Shown in pieces: positions 10,790-21,800 of a stretch of 64,000 bases of DNA. Origin of the DNA: Euglena gracilis (taxonomy: Eukaryota; Euglenida; Euglenophyceae; Euglenales); contig CP154955.1 in assembly GCA_039621445.1 (NCBI GenBank), positions 56,824,619 to 56,888,618 of the forward strand, given 5' to 3'. Within the stretch, counting starts at the first letter, position 1; each line of letters starts with the position of its first letter. The notes beneath the pieces are model-generated. The model was given only the letters and a program-made list of their open reading frames with translations, was not told the origin of the DNA and did not search any database. The translations under genes and the position numbers were made by a program.

Positions 10790-12589
10790 CTGCAGGGGGG
10801 CCCATCACAGGCAGGGGAACGTCATTTAGGCGGGGCTGAGGCAAGCACACAAAAAGAAGGTGGAGACCAAGCATAGCCTCCGGCGGCCGGCCAAGCTACC
10901 CAGACCCCACTGAGCCGTAAATGATGTGACTGCAGACTTTTCCACACTTCCCTGACAGCAAACTTTGACAGTCCGGAGAAAAATTGCAGGGAAAAAATTA
11001 TGGGAAACCAACCCAATTTTCCCATGAATTTTTTTTCATGTAATTATTTTCCCGTAAGTATTGGCTTCCGTGATTTTTGTTCACACCGTGTGCAAACACA
11101 TTTGAATTTCATTTTTTGAGTGTCAAATGGAGGCGGTCTTTCTAATGTCTGGGCCGGATGGCAGCCGCTGTGACTGCTGAAGCTTCCACAAAGGAGGGGG
11201 GGGGGGTATCAGTCAAGGAATTTGGTTGAAACCTATCCCCAAAGCGGCCCAAAATTCCTTTCTATCGCCTGATTTGCGATAAAAGACTTGCCAAAAAATA
11301 ATACTCATGAGAATGGGTCACAAATACAGCCCGGACAAAAATTATGGGAGACAAAGCTCTCTTCCCATAATTTTTGTCCAATGTGCCTTTCCGAAACCCC
11401 CCCAAAAATAAGACCCCCCCTGAACGTTCCAAGCAAAAATCCATGAAATGGACCCCCCCCATGAATAAGACCTGGCCCTTCCGAGAACAAATCCATGAAA
11501 TGGACCCCCCATAAAAGTGGAAAAGGATGCCTGAAGGAAGGCACGACAAGAAGAGGTGAAAGGAAATTTTTTTGATTCGTGTCACTTCTTCAGCTGCCTC
11601 TGCCAACAATCCATGAAACAAGTCTTCAACAAAAGCATTTTGTGCCATGCGTATCTGTATGAACGTAAAATGACGTGAGAATCAGTGCTCAAAGGGCATT
11701 GCGCAATAATTTTCCAAACAAAAATTTTCCAGGAAAAATCCATAAAATGGACCCCCCATGAATAAGACCACACCTTCGGGCTTTCCAGCAACCGACCCAT
11801 GAAATGGACCCAGGGTCTTATTTTGGGGGGGGGGTTACGCCTTGGGGGGGGGGAGGGCAGAACGGCAAGGCGTGGGGGGGGGGTCGACCTCCCCCCACCC
11901 GGGAGGTGGGGAGGGGGGTGGGTCCGCCCCCCCCCACCCACCACAGCATTTTCACCGATTTTGGGGAAAGGGGGATGTTGGCCGAAAAAAAAAATTGGAA
12001 TTTTTTTGAAAAATGAACCCAAAATACATGATTTTTTTTACGGAAAACCACATTTTTTCACAAAAAAAATCTCAAAAATTTCAGGGTTAAAAACTGGTAG
12101 TTTTTAGGAGGGGGTGAAAAAAACGAAGGTCAAAAAAATTGGACCAAGTTTTGGCACAGTCAAATTTTACTGACATTTTTTCTCTTGGATATTTCTTGGA
12201 TTTTCAACAGTATTTTTTGCTTCAAAAACCTCTCGAAATAAAAATATTGAGAAAATGTTGAAAATTTGGAAAATGTGAAAAAAATGGAGTTTTGGGGGTT
12301 GTTGGGGGGACCTCCTATATGGGTCCCAAAATGGGTCAAAAATACACCCGGCACCAAAGACGCTGGGAAAATTTTTGGGGATCCAAAACTTGGTGCTCCC
12401 GGAAATACGGGAAGAGGTGGGGGGGTCGACCCCCCTCCACCCACCATCTCCACCCACCATGCAGGGGGTGGGGGGGGTGGTCGACCCCCCCCCACCCACC
12501 ACCCTGGCTGTTCGGCCGATTCCCGTTCTGCCCTGGGGGGGGGGGGGCAGGGGTAATGGAGAGGATTTTCAAAAACTTTTGTAAATTTT

Positions 12590-12830
12590 TTAGTGTGCAT
12601 AAAAATAAGCATTTTGTTGACCAAAAAAAATGCAAAAATGACAAAAAAAATTGACAAAAAATTTGGTCACTGGAAAAAATCGGGGGCCAAAATGAGGATT
12701 TTTTCATTGTCAAAGACATTTTCCGGCAAAAATCCGAAAAATCACCAGGGAAAAAAACGCAAAAACGAAAAAAACCCGCAAATTTTGCCAAAACTGAAAA
12801 ACACAAAAAAGTAAAAAAAAGTGTTTGCGT
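12590..12830. repeat. A-rich dispersed repeat, second copy at 32275-32525
   Basis: Both copies read AAGCATTTT(G/A)TTGACC, AATGCAAAAATGAC, then TTTTTC(A/C)..GTC, GGCAAAAATCC or AGCAAAAATCC, AACCCGCAAA and TTTGCGTT followed by CCCCCC. Predicted Lys/Asn-rich peptides here are shadows of the A-rich sequence. Confidence 0.55.
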
Positions 12831-13089
12831 TCCGCCCCCCTGCTCTTTGCCAAAAAAAATAACCCCCCCAATAAGTGCACGGGTGGGCACATTTTAAGGA
12901 TGTAGTTTCGGACCCCAAGGGGTACGCACTTATTAGGGCACTGCGCACTTATTAGGGCAAAATTCAAAATACTTACTTTCCCCCCACTCTTTTTTAATTT
13001 CCCCCCTATTTTGTGATGTCAAGCAATGAATCAAGTCATTATGTGTCAAATTTGGGCTTGGATGATGAAAGTATTTAGTCTGAGAAGGA

Positions 13090-15821
13090 CTTAGGCGGCC
13101 TAACTCGCACTTAGCTTTGAAAGTGACTGTAAATTTGCGCCAACGCGCAAATCCCAAAAAAAGTTTGGTTTTCGACCACCGTGGCCTGAGACTCGAGACA
13201 GTCTGAAAATAGTGTCTCCCTGCACCCGAGGGCCTGGGGACGAAACCAACGACTAGGAACTCCACGGTCCACGGGCACAGCGCTCCCGGGTCCCAGTGTG
13301 CATGAACACAAGGCGGCGGGTGATGAAACGAGGGTACTCCTCTTACTCATTTGCGCTTTGGCGCAAATTTTTGAAATTACAAAAAATAAAACCATTTGCG
13401 CTTTGGCGCAAATTTTTGACTTTTTTGTAATTCAACACGTGGGTGACCACTGCCGCACTTGAACAATGATAACAACTTTTGAGTCAAGATGTGTTTCCAT
13501 TTGCGCCAAAGTGCAAGGGGTAGGCCCATGAAGGATGGAAATTTACGAGTTACCTTGCGCCAAAGCGCAAATAGAAATACAATTTTTAAAATTGCAAAAG
13601 CAACATGGCTTGCGCCGAAGCGCAAATATAACTGTTTAAAACTTATCTCACAACGCAGGGAGAGAACGGCCCTGGTAGAGTAACAACACCAGAGGGGATG
13701 GAGCACAAAAATGTAGAACAGGGGGACGGAAGCCTACTCTCAGTCACGTTGACTTAAAACTGGTCAACATTGCGCGTCGGCGCAAGAGCCACGTTGCTTT
13801 GACAATTTTAAAAGTGTATTTCTACTTGCGCTTTGGCGCAATACAACTCTTAAATTTCCATTCTTCATGAGCCTACCCATTGCGCTTTGGCGCAACAGCC
13901 ATCAAGTTGTATTTTCCATTTTTATCACTGCGGGTGGAGAGAGCAGTCCTGGGAGCATCTCATCACCAGAGCGGACAGAGCTCAGATGGAGGGAAGCCTT
14001 GCCTGGGACAGGAAGCCAACCACCTGGTCTGTGAAAACAACCACCAACTTCTTGATAGCCAGACGTGTCTTGTCCTATGCGTTATAAACCCAACTTCCAG
14101 TGCCGGAGGTTCCTCCCACTTGCCTCGCAGTTAAGCGTGCCTGAGGGGCCCTTCTCTTTGGCCGACTTTTAAAAGTCGGAAAAATTCTGTTTGGAAAAGA
14201 ACAGGTACCAGATAAACCCTGGGAATCACAGCCGAGGAAACAGTTTTAGGCGTCGAAAGGGTGTTTTAAAGAAGCTTGTCACCCCCCTTTCCTCGCCCAG
14301 GATTTGAAGCACAGAACTTTGGGGATGAGCGAATGGAATTGAGAAATTGAAAGGGCTCATCAACAACGGCGGAGAAGGGAAGACATGCTGACACGCCTTT
14401 TTTCGGTAATTTGCAACCCACCAGACAGCCACATGCAACGAGGCAGATGGAGGCATTGTTCAGCAGAAAAAGCCTTTCTGTCAACGTCCCCAAAAACCCC
14501 ACTTTGTGCACCGAGTGCAAGGTCACTGAGGCACCACAGCCTACCGCCCACCATTCGTCTTATTGTAACAACCACTTCCTCCCCAGCACCTGAATAGTTC
14601 AAAAGCACCAACCCAGCTTCTGGCACAGCAGCGCACAAACCCTCCTCACCATTCTCCCCTATCCCCCACCTTCTCACACAGCACGAATGCATTCAAATAC
14701 ATCTGCCATTTAAAAGGACATTTGCGCTTAAGCGCAAATTTTTAGCTTGCGCTTAAGCGCAAATTAAAAATTTGCGCTTAAGCGCAAGCTAAAACAGAAG
14801 CCGCTGAGTTTGTGGGAGTCCCTCTGATGTGTTACGGTGTGTCGGGGGCCCCTCTCTGCATGGCCAGTGTACGGGCTTGGTGAGGAAATACATTTGCGCC
14901 GAAGCGCAAGGGACATGCCTACATAATGCACTGCTTGTTCATCCACATTACACGTCAGCCGCGTGTTTGCACTTCTCAGTTTTTTGTATGATGGTTTGCG
15001 CTTCGGCGCAAGGTATTTCCTCACCAAGCCCGCACTCTGGCCATGCAGAGAGGGGCCCCCGACACACCGTAACACATCAGAGGGACTCCCACAAACTCAG
15101 CGGCTTCTGTTTTAGTTTGCGCTTAAGCGCAAATTTTTAATTTGCGCTTAAGCGCAAGCTAAAAATTTGCGCTTAAGCGCAAATGTCCATAATCATTGCC
15201 TTCTGTGCCCGGCAGTGTGGGGCCTGGCGTTGCTCACCAGACGTTGGGAGAGGTCCCTAGGCTTGCCCTCAGTCCCCCCAACCCCCCCCACCAGGGTGGT
15301 TCCCGCTGTACCGCTCCTCACGCTTCAAGCACCCAGGGATCACAACTCTGTGACATGCCGTTTTTTCCAACTTTTCACAACGTGCATGTAGAGTCCACCC
15401 TCTGGATGCCTCAGCAGCCAAACTCTTCACGGACATATCACAGAGCCAAAAAAAACAACAAAAAGGGCCAATTGTCACCTGGACTGTGTGGCACCATCCG
15501 GGGAACACAGCCGAGGCTTCAAAAACGAGGGACTCACAACGGGGGTTTCGGCCCATTTTTGGGAAAATTCACGTGTCCCGGCGGTCAAACCCAGGGTTTT
15601 GGACCTTTTTCAAAATGGTGCACAGGCCGAAAAACACCAAAATTGGGCCTGTTCCCCGGGTCCCAACATCGGCAAATGATGCACACGCCACCGTGGAGGG
15701 TCTCCGCGGAACCAGAGGGTCAAAAGGGTGGGTTCTACCGCCGGGTCTCAAAGAAATCGAAAATTTGCGCCAAAGCGCAAGCTAAAAATGAAAACCTTAA
15801 GTGCGAGTTAGGCCGCCTAAG
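13090..15821. mobile_element. Hairpin-array foldback element 1, complete (2732 bp)
   Basis: The left terminus is CTTAGGCGGCCTAACTCGCA. The right terminus is its inverted copy ending GGCCGCCTAAG. The 5-bp duplication AAGGA lies at 13085-13089 and 15822-15826. Inside are about 18 short hairpins built on TTGCGC....GCGCAA with loops TTTG, CAAA, TTAA, TTCG, CGAA, CAAC and GTCG. There is also a large inverted repeat with arms 14716-14909 and 14995-15188. No frame with transposase features is visible. A second, rearranged copy lies at 38052-41027. A 5-bp duplication with these ends matches no superfamily I can name. Confidence 0.8.
14716..15188. repeat. 194-bp inverted repeat (cruciform-capable) inside element 1
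   Basis: The arms 14716-14909 and 14995-15188 are equal in length with no net indel, and the spacer is 85 bp. Each arm carries three TTGCGCTTAAGCGCAA palindromes and one TTGCGC(TTCG/CGAA)GCGCAA hairpin. The symmetry explains the near-identical predicted peptides on opposite strands here, which are not genes. Confidence 0.9.
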
Positions 15822-15990
15822 AAGGACAGTTCTGAAGATTGTGTGTTCTTTTCCGACCTGAGATGTGACAGTCATTTCGACTTTGGAGGGGTGCGGACTT
15901 TTTAGGGAGGTAATTTCGGACCCTTGGGGGGTGCACACTTATTAGGGGCACTGCACATAATTAGGGCACTGCGCACTTATTAGGGAAAGG

Positions 15991-16392
15991 GGTTTACCCC
16001 CCCAAATAATGAACCCCCCGGTTTATTATTTGGACACTCGAAGTCGGGATCCAGGGGGAGGTTTATTATTTGGGGGGGTTATTATTTGGGCAAAATTTTC
16101 GAAGTCAAAAAAAAACCTAAAAAACCACCACAGACACCACAGGCTCCAATGGTCACTTTTTTTTTGCATTTGTGGGCTTTTTGAAAAATGGGTGCTTTTG
16201 GCAAAATTTCTCACCAATTTCATCCATTTTTGTGATTTGTTGCAACATTTCTGCTGCTTTTTCCTCTTTTTTCTATGCCTTCACAGCTGCCAGAGGAGGC
16301 TTATTATTTGGGCAGCCGAAGTCGGTGCTCAAGGGGGGTTATTATTTGGGTTCATTATTTGGGGGTGTTATTATTTGGGAGGGGGGTTTACC
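15991..16392. mobile_element. Poly-C MITE with AAATAATGAACCCC modules
   Basis: The left end is GGTTTACCCCCCCAAATAAT. The right end, reversed, is GGTAAACCCCCCTCCCAAAT followed by AATAAC. Two internal GAAGTCGG blocks (16038, 16318) sit next to GGTTTATTATTTGG. No target duplication could be fixed. Confidence 0.5.
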
Positions 16393-16849
16393 AGCAATTT
16401 CCCTCAAATTTTGAATTTTCCCAAAATCAAAAATCAACATTTCCTCATAATATGTTTTTCCATGATATTGTTTCTCGCAATTTTTTCTCCTGTAATTTTT
16501 TTCTGCACTGTAAAATACAAAAATTCAGACCTTTGGGATGCCCTCTCTGCTACCCTTTCTTTTGCACAGGGTTAAGCAAGTTGTGATTTTTTGATCGGCC
16601 TGACAGGGGGGTCTCAAATGGGAGGGAAGTTTGAACCCCCCCCCCCCAATATAAAGCCCGTCCCAGGGGGGTTTGGTTTTGCGCCCGAAAAAAAGCCCCC
16701 CCCCCCCCCGGCATAGCCGGTGTGCTGCAATCCAGGCAAATTTGTCCAGGTGGATTTTGGGTGGACATGACAATTTGACACCAGATATAAAATTTAAAGC
16801 CGGGGGGGCTTTATATTTGGAGGGTGTGACTTATGAGGGCAGATATTAC

Positions 16850-18216
16850 CTTAGGCGGCGCATCTCGTACTTAAGCTTCCTTTCTTTGTCGATGCGCGCA
16901 TTTGCGCACATCGACATTTTTTATGACAATGACAAGATATGACCAGCGTGCCTGAGCCTGAAGGGGGGGGAGGGGGTCGGCACCCACCCACCCACCCCAA
17001 GGGGTGACCCCCCCCCGGGGGGAGGGGGGGGGTCTCGGGGGACCCACCCACTTTTGCCCGAAAATGCTAATAATAGCACTGTTTTCAAAATTTTCGGCGC
17101 CTTTGGCGCCGAAAAAGATATACCTACCCCCACCCCCGGGGGGGGGGGGTCCAAGGGACCCACCCACCCTACCCCCCCCCCCGGGGGAGGGGGTCCAAGA
17201 CTTAAAAAACCCCTGGGCCCAAGTTTGGGCATTGGCAATTGAAGCCATGAAAAACCATTTCTTAGCCCCTGAAACATTACAATAAACAACACTTCCGGGT
17301 TTTATCCTGAAAAACTTAGTATAAAAGTGCCCTTCACCCCCAGTATTTCAGTCCGAAAATGAGGAATAGTTGATTGGCTGGAAATGGATGTGTCTGCTGA
17401 CTTGGAAATCCCGGTGGTCAGGGGGCCATATAATGCAATACACTGACACGCTTCGTTTGAGCTTCTCAGACAAACCGTACAACATCACCACTTTGAGCAC
17501 AACACCTCCACAATCTGCTCTCATCCTGTTTCGATCCTTCTCTCGTCTTTGTTGCCAAGGCTTCAAAATGAAAGAGAATTTTGGTCGGTGCCCACAATTG
17601 AAAAGCAACCAGTTCAAAGGCTGATGTGCGCAATTGTGCACACCAACCGCAAACATATTAGCATTCAACATAGGGGGTCCAGCACCACAGGAATACAAGG
17701 GAGGAAATATCACAGTGTTGACATTCATTTTCCAGCTCCAAACACACTGCCATAAGAGGCTCTTGGTTGGTCTTAAAGTGGTCGGTGTGCGCAAATGCAC
17801 ACGTCGTCCATGTGCGCATTTGCGCACACCAACATCATTTCTGCTGTTGTGTGGGTGCCACAGAGCCTTAAACATCAGTGGGGCATTGTTTCACCACCTG
17901 GCACTGGCAGTTGTCACACAGGGAACGGGGAGGCGGTACTCGGGTTTTGGTGTTTTTTGTCGGTGTTTTTTTTTTACTTTTGGGGATAGCTCCGGGGGTT
18001 TTCGTGACATTCCGACCTCAAAAAAAAACAGCAAAAAAACACGTAATTCCCAGGAGAGCCAGGGCCAAAAACAAGAAATCGCTCGTATTTTGTCCAACCA
18101 TGCTGCCAGTCGCTCTCAGCCCTTGTACTGCCGGCACTTAAATCGGTTTTTGGTCTGTTTTCGAAAATGCGCAAATCGACCAAAAAAAAGCTTAAGTGTG
18201 AGATGCGCCGCCTGAG
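16850..18216. mobile_element. Hairpin-array foldback element 3, complete (1367 bp)
   Basis: The left end is CTTAGGCGGCGCATCTCGTA and CTTAAGC. The right end, reversed, is CTCAGGCGGCGCATCTCACA and CTTAAGC. The 5-bp duplication ATTAC lies at 16845-16849 and 18217-18221. Internal palindromes have a different core from element 1: GCGCGCATTTGCGC (16897), GTGCGCAATTGTGCAC (17624), TGTGCGCAAATGCACA and TGTGCGCATTTGCGCACA (17785-17830). A hAT-type fragment (16945-17215) sits inside. Confidence 0.75.
16945..17215. mobile_element. hAT-type MITE of the GCTAATAATAGCAC family, left end unclear
   Basis: The right end is CCAAGACTTAAAAAACCCCTG. The core AAATGCTAATAATAGCACTG and the hairpin TTCGGCGCCTTTGGCGCCGAA match the 9121 family. 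The left side CAGCGTGCCTGAGCCTGAAG is degraded, and no 8-bp duplication is recoverable. Confidence 0.5.
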
Positions 18217-18629
18217 ATTACAGATATCCTCTCTGTTTATAGTCTATTTTCAAAAGGCATACACCGGTCAAATACTCGAAAAAAAAATTCTCTTTCTGAA
18301 TGTGACTCAAATATAAACGTGACCAGGCGGGCAGGAAACGACACCTCCAATGTTTGGGCACTCTCACAGCGGACTCATCCACAACGGTCCAGCACCAGAA
18401 ATATTTTGCAACCTTTTACGCCAAGTTGGACGATCACGGGATGTTCAGTTTTCGCTCAATTGCTGGATTTTTGCTTCGCAGGATTGCAGGATTGCAGGAT
18501 GAAGCGAATGGAAAACGAAATGAGACAAAATGACTCCCGTCCATCCAATCACCCACACAGAAATGCATGGGCTGAGCGGTGTGCATCGCCGCAGTGGCGA
18601 GGCTGCAGGGTGGCGGGGGGGGGGGATCA

Positions 18630-18659
18630 CTCACACACACACACACACACACACACCAG
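18630..18659. repeat. (CA)n microsatellite
   Basis: About 13 CA units, next to a G-run and to dispersed repeat K (18660-18785). Confidence 0.85.
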
Positions 18660-18792
18660 AGGTGCTCACCCCAGGCGCAGCACCACAGGAGCACTGGTGC
18701 AAGGGGTCCCTGGCCACAGCAAAACTGAGCCAGAAGCGAAGTTAGCGCCGGCCTTAAACCGACAAGAAACCATAGTGCAACCGGGGGGGGGG

Positions 18793-18866
18793 TCATGCCC
18801 GGCTCTCCACGGCCGCCGCGTCCCGCTGCAGAGTGGCCCAGCGGTACAGCACCAGCCCCTCCCAGG
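18793..18866 (-). CDS. CRT-like gene, last exon with stop codon
   Basis: The acceptor AGCCTCACAG precedes [20 protein letters not shown] then SRA and TGA at 18795-18793. The LVLYR end of a helix followed by a short charged tail fits the C-terminus of CRT-like carriers. No obvious poly(A) signal was found downstream. Confidence 0.55.
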
Positions 18867-21800
18867 CTGTGAGGCTCGCCCCGACCCTGGGTCCCCCCCC
18901 CCCGGCAAGTTGTCGCCCCATCAACCTGCCCCCCCCCCCAAAGTTGGCCGGGGTCAGTCGGGACCCCCTTGGCAGCTGGGTCCGGGCCATACCAACCTGC
19001 TTACCGACTCCCCTGCCGGGGGCCTGTGGGGGGTCACTGCACCGCCTTCAAAACCCCAGTCAGTCACCTTTCAAAAACCAGTCAGCCACTTCCTACTTCC
19101 TCCCCCCCCCTGGGGTGTTGGTTACTCTGCCACTCAGCCAAAAATGGGTTTTGGGTTTTGGCCCAAAACTCAAACAAGTTTTGGCACATCGCCGACCCCA
19201 CCCCCTGGGGGGGGGGGGAGCCAAACACCAGTCAGTCACCCTGGACGCCTTAACAAAAAAAATTTCCCGTCCCAGCACAGTCGACGAACCCGTCATAGCA
19301 GAAATGGGCGGGAAAATGCCGTATTTTGGCAAAAACGGGTGATTTCAGGCATCCTTTTCCTTTCAGGCAGTATCAAAAAAAAAGGTGATCGGGCATCCTT
19401 GGAACAGCGCCAATCCACCCAAAACGTCCAAAACATGCGGCTTTCGACTTTTGATTTTTGCCCCCGTCTAACCATTATCCCGACACCTGACGCTGCACCT
19501 TTCCCTTCCACAGATCATATGTGCTGTGGTCTTTTTGCTGGGCAGAGCATGCATGTTCTGAAGATTCAGACCCAAGCCATTTTGCGCAACGCCAGGGTGG
19601 CCAACCCGTTAACCTACGGGGGCGGGGACCATTCCTGACGTCACCATATCATTGCAAATCCGTGGAATCGTTCGCTGACCCTTTTCCATTCGTGGCGGCG
19701 GCGCAGCCTGGCCCTGCCACAGCGCAGCCGAAGCCAACGTAATTGGCAGCCGCCAGCTTGGCATGGACAGGGCTGTGTGTGGAGGAGTCACCCCCCCACT
19801 CGCAGCACTTTGCAAGAGAAAGTCTCCTGCTGCACATTTGGCACTGCAATAAATGTAATATGGATGTATGTGGCAGGTGAGAAATTTAGTAACCCTAACC
19901 GTAACCCTAACCCTAACCTAAACCCTAACCCTGACAAGCAAATTTTGGGTGGCCATTGTGGGGTGAACTGTGGCTTTTTTTTTGGTGCCTTTTATCCCTT
20001 CTTCTGGCCTGGCGCTGTTGTTCACCTCTGGCCCTTTTTGTCTGTGTAAACCCCCCCTCCATTTAGAACGACCCCCCTCTGATAACGACCCCCCCCCATT
20101 TATACCGACCCATTTGGAGAATTCAACCAGTTTGAGAAATATAACGACCCATATCGGGAAGCTGCAAGCAAAGCGCGGAAAGACACATGAGCGTTCGTGC
20201 TCGGACGGGTTATTTGAAGTACGAGCGGATAGACCGCTGCTTAGAGAGTGCGGGGAGTGTGGGGAGAGGAGACATGGCTGTACGGGACACAGAAAACTTC
20301 AGACACAAGGTCTCAATACCCCGACTTTGGGTAACCCCCCCCCATTTATAACGACCCCCCATTTATAACGACCCCCTTTGGATTTTTCACCAACTCAAAA
20401 GTCGGATAACGACGGGTCGTTATAAATGGGGGGGGGTTTACATGGAGGTGGCCGGAGCCTGAGTGAACTTTAGTGGCCGGAGTGAACTTTAGTACCCCCC
20501 AGGGGGGGTACTAAAGTTCTCACCTGCCATACATACATATAAATGGCAGGTGCACCTTTTGATACCCCCCGGGGGGGTATCAAAGTGGACACTTGGTTGG
20601 CCACGGTGTACCTGAGATTAGTGAAGGCGTAGGAGGCCGCATCCGGTTGGGCCGCACGCACATCCTCCCTGGCGCGGGCCGCGCTTCCCAATGGCGGCCA
20701 TCGGCAGGGAAAAAGTAAGATAAAGGTCGCCTGTGGGGGCCGCTGAACGGTCGGTCCCCACAGGCAACTGAGCCCTCCTGGCCTTCGGGTTACTCAAAAG
20801 GGCGGGTGATAGGATTCGCCTGGCGGTCAGGTGGTTATGAGGCGGCCCGCGTCAGGGAAGCCGACCGGTCCTAACCCTAACACTCACGCCCTGTATGTGT
20901 ATACCGTGGCAAACCAAGTATCCAATAAGATACCCCCAGGGGGTATCAAAAAGTACACCTGCCACATATACATATATATTGTAATACATACGTAATATAT
21001 TTTGTATAATAATACATATTGTGATATAATACATGTGTGTACAATGTAATATATTTAGGGCAGGCTTCTTTTTAAGACCCCCGGGGGTGTCGCATAGCGG
21101 TACACTGGGGGGGGGGGGTAGTGGGTAGTCGGCCGACTAGTCGGCGAAATACCCACTCTAATATACAAACGGGTCAAAACCGCCGACTTTTAATCCCCCC
21201 ATGAAGAAAATCCTATGCAAAGTAGTCGGTGGCTAGTCGGTGGTCATAAAAATGGTATGTGGCGGGCCCAAATCACCCGGAAATGGTCCGGATGGGTCCA
21301 AATAAGTGCCTTACACCAACATAAACACCCTCAGATGGAAATCTTTGGTCGGTGGGGGTCAGTGGGCCCTTGATGGGGGTCCAGAGGGGTAAAAAATCAA
21401 TGATGAAACAGGGATTACATGAAAATCCGTTAGAAATGCAAGCATTCTGCATTACAAAGGGCAGAAAACTCCCTCCTCCACCCCCACCCGAGCCTCAAAG
21501 AACAAAATCCCTTCTATGTTGACAACATACTCGGGCGCTAAGTCGTTTTTGTGGCTCACTTTGGCATAGGCGGGGGGGGCTCCCACCCCCCGCACCCCCA
21601 CTCAAAAAACAAAATTCCTTCTATGTTGGCAAAAATATATTTCCGAGATACTCCCTTTTCTGATGTATTTTGGGGCCATTATATTGAAAATCCAATGGGG
21701 AGAGGTGTTCTTTTGCCAAAAGTGGCCCAAAATGGGCATTTCCCCCCCAAGTTTTTGCATATTCACCCCCGATTGGCCGATTGGGTAGTCGGCCGACTAC

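Larger units (their letters stand above)
10120..13085. other. Gene-poor repeat mosaic
   Basis: 10300-10610 and 10960-11100 hold ends of the ACAGTCCGGACA MITE group. 11390-11830 holds AAATAAGACCCCCC modules. 11860-11950 and 12415-12510 are GTCGAC-centred C/G repeats with CACCCACCA. 12590-12830 is an A-rich repeat shared with 32275-32525. I see no exon. Confidence 0.4.

Noticed and set aside
14764-15140. Two near-identical 103-codon frames on opposite strands
   Set aside because: A consequence of the 194-bp inverted repeat; not genes.
18319-19638. 439-codon plus-strand open frame
   Set aside because: It runs through the (CA)n tract, repeat K and poly-C MITE remains, and is antisense to the last exon of the CRT-like gene.
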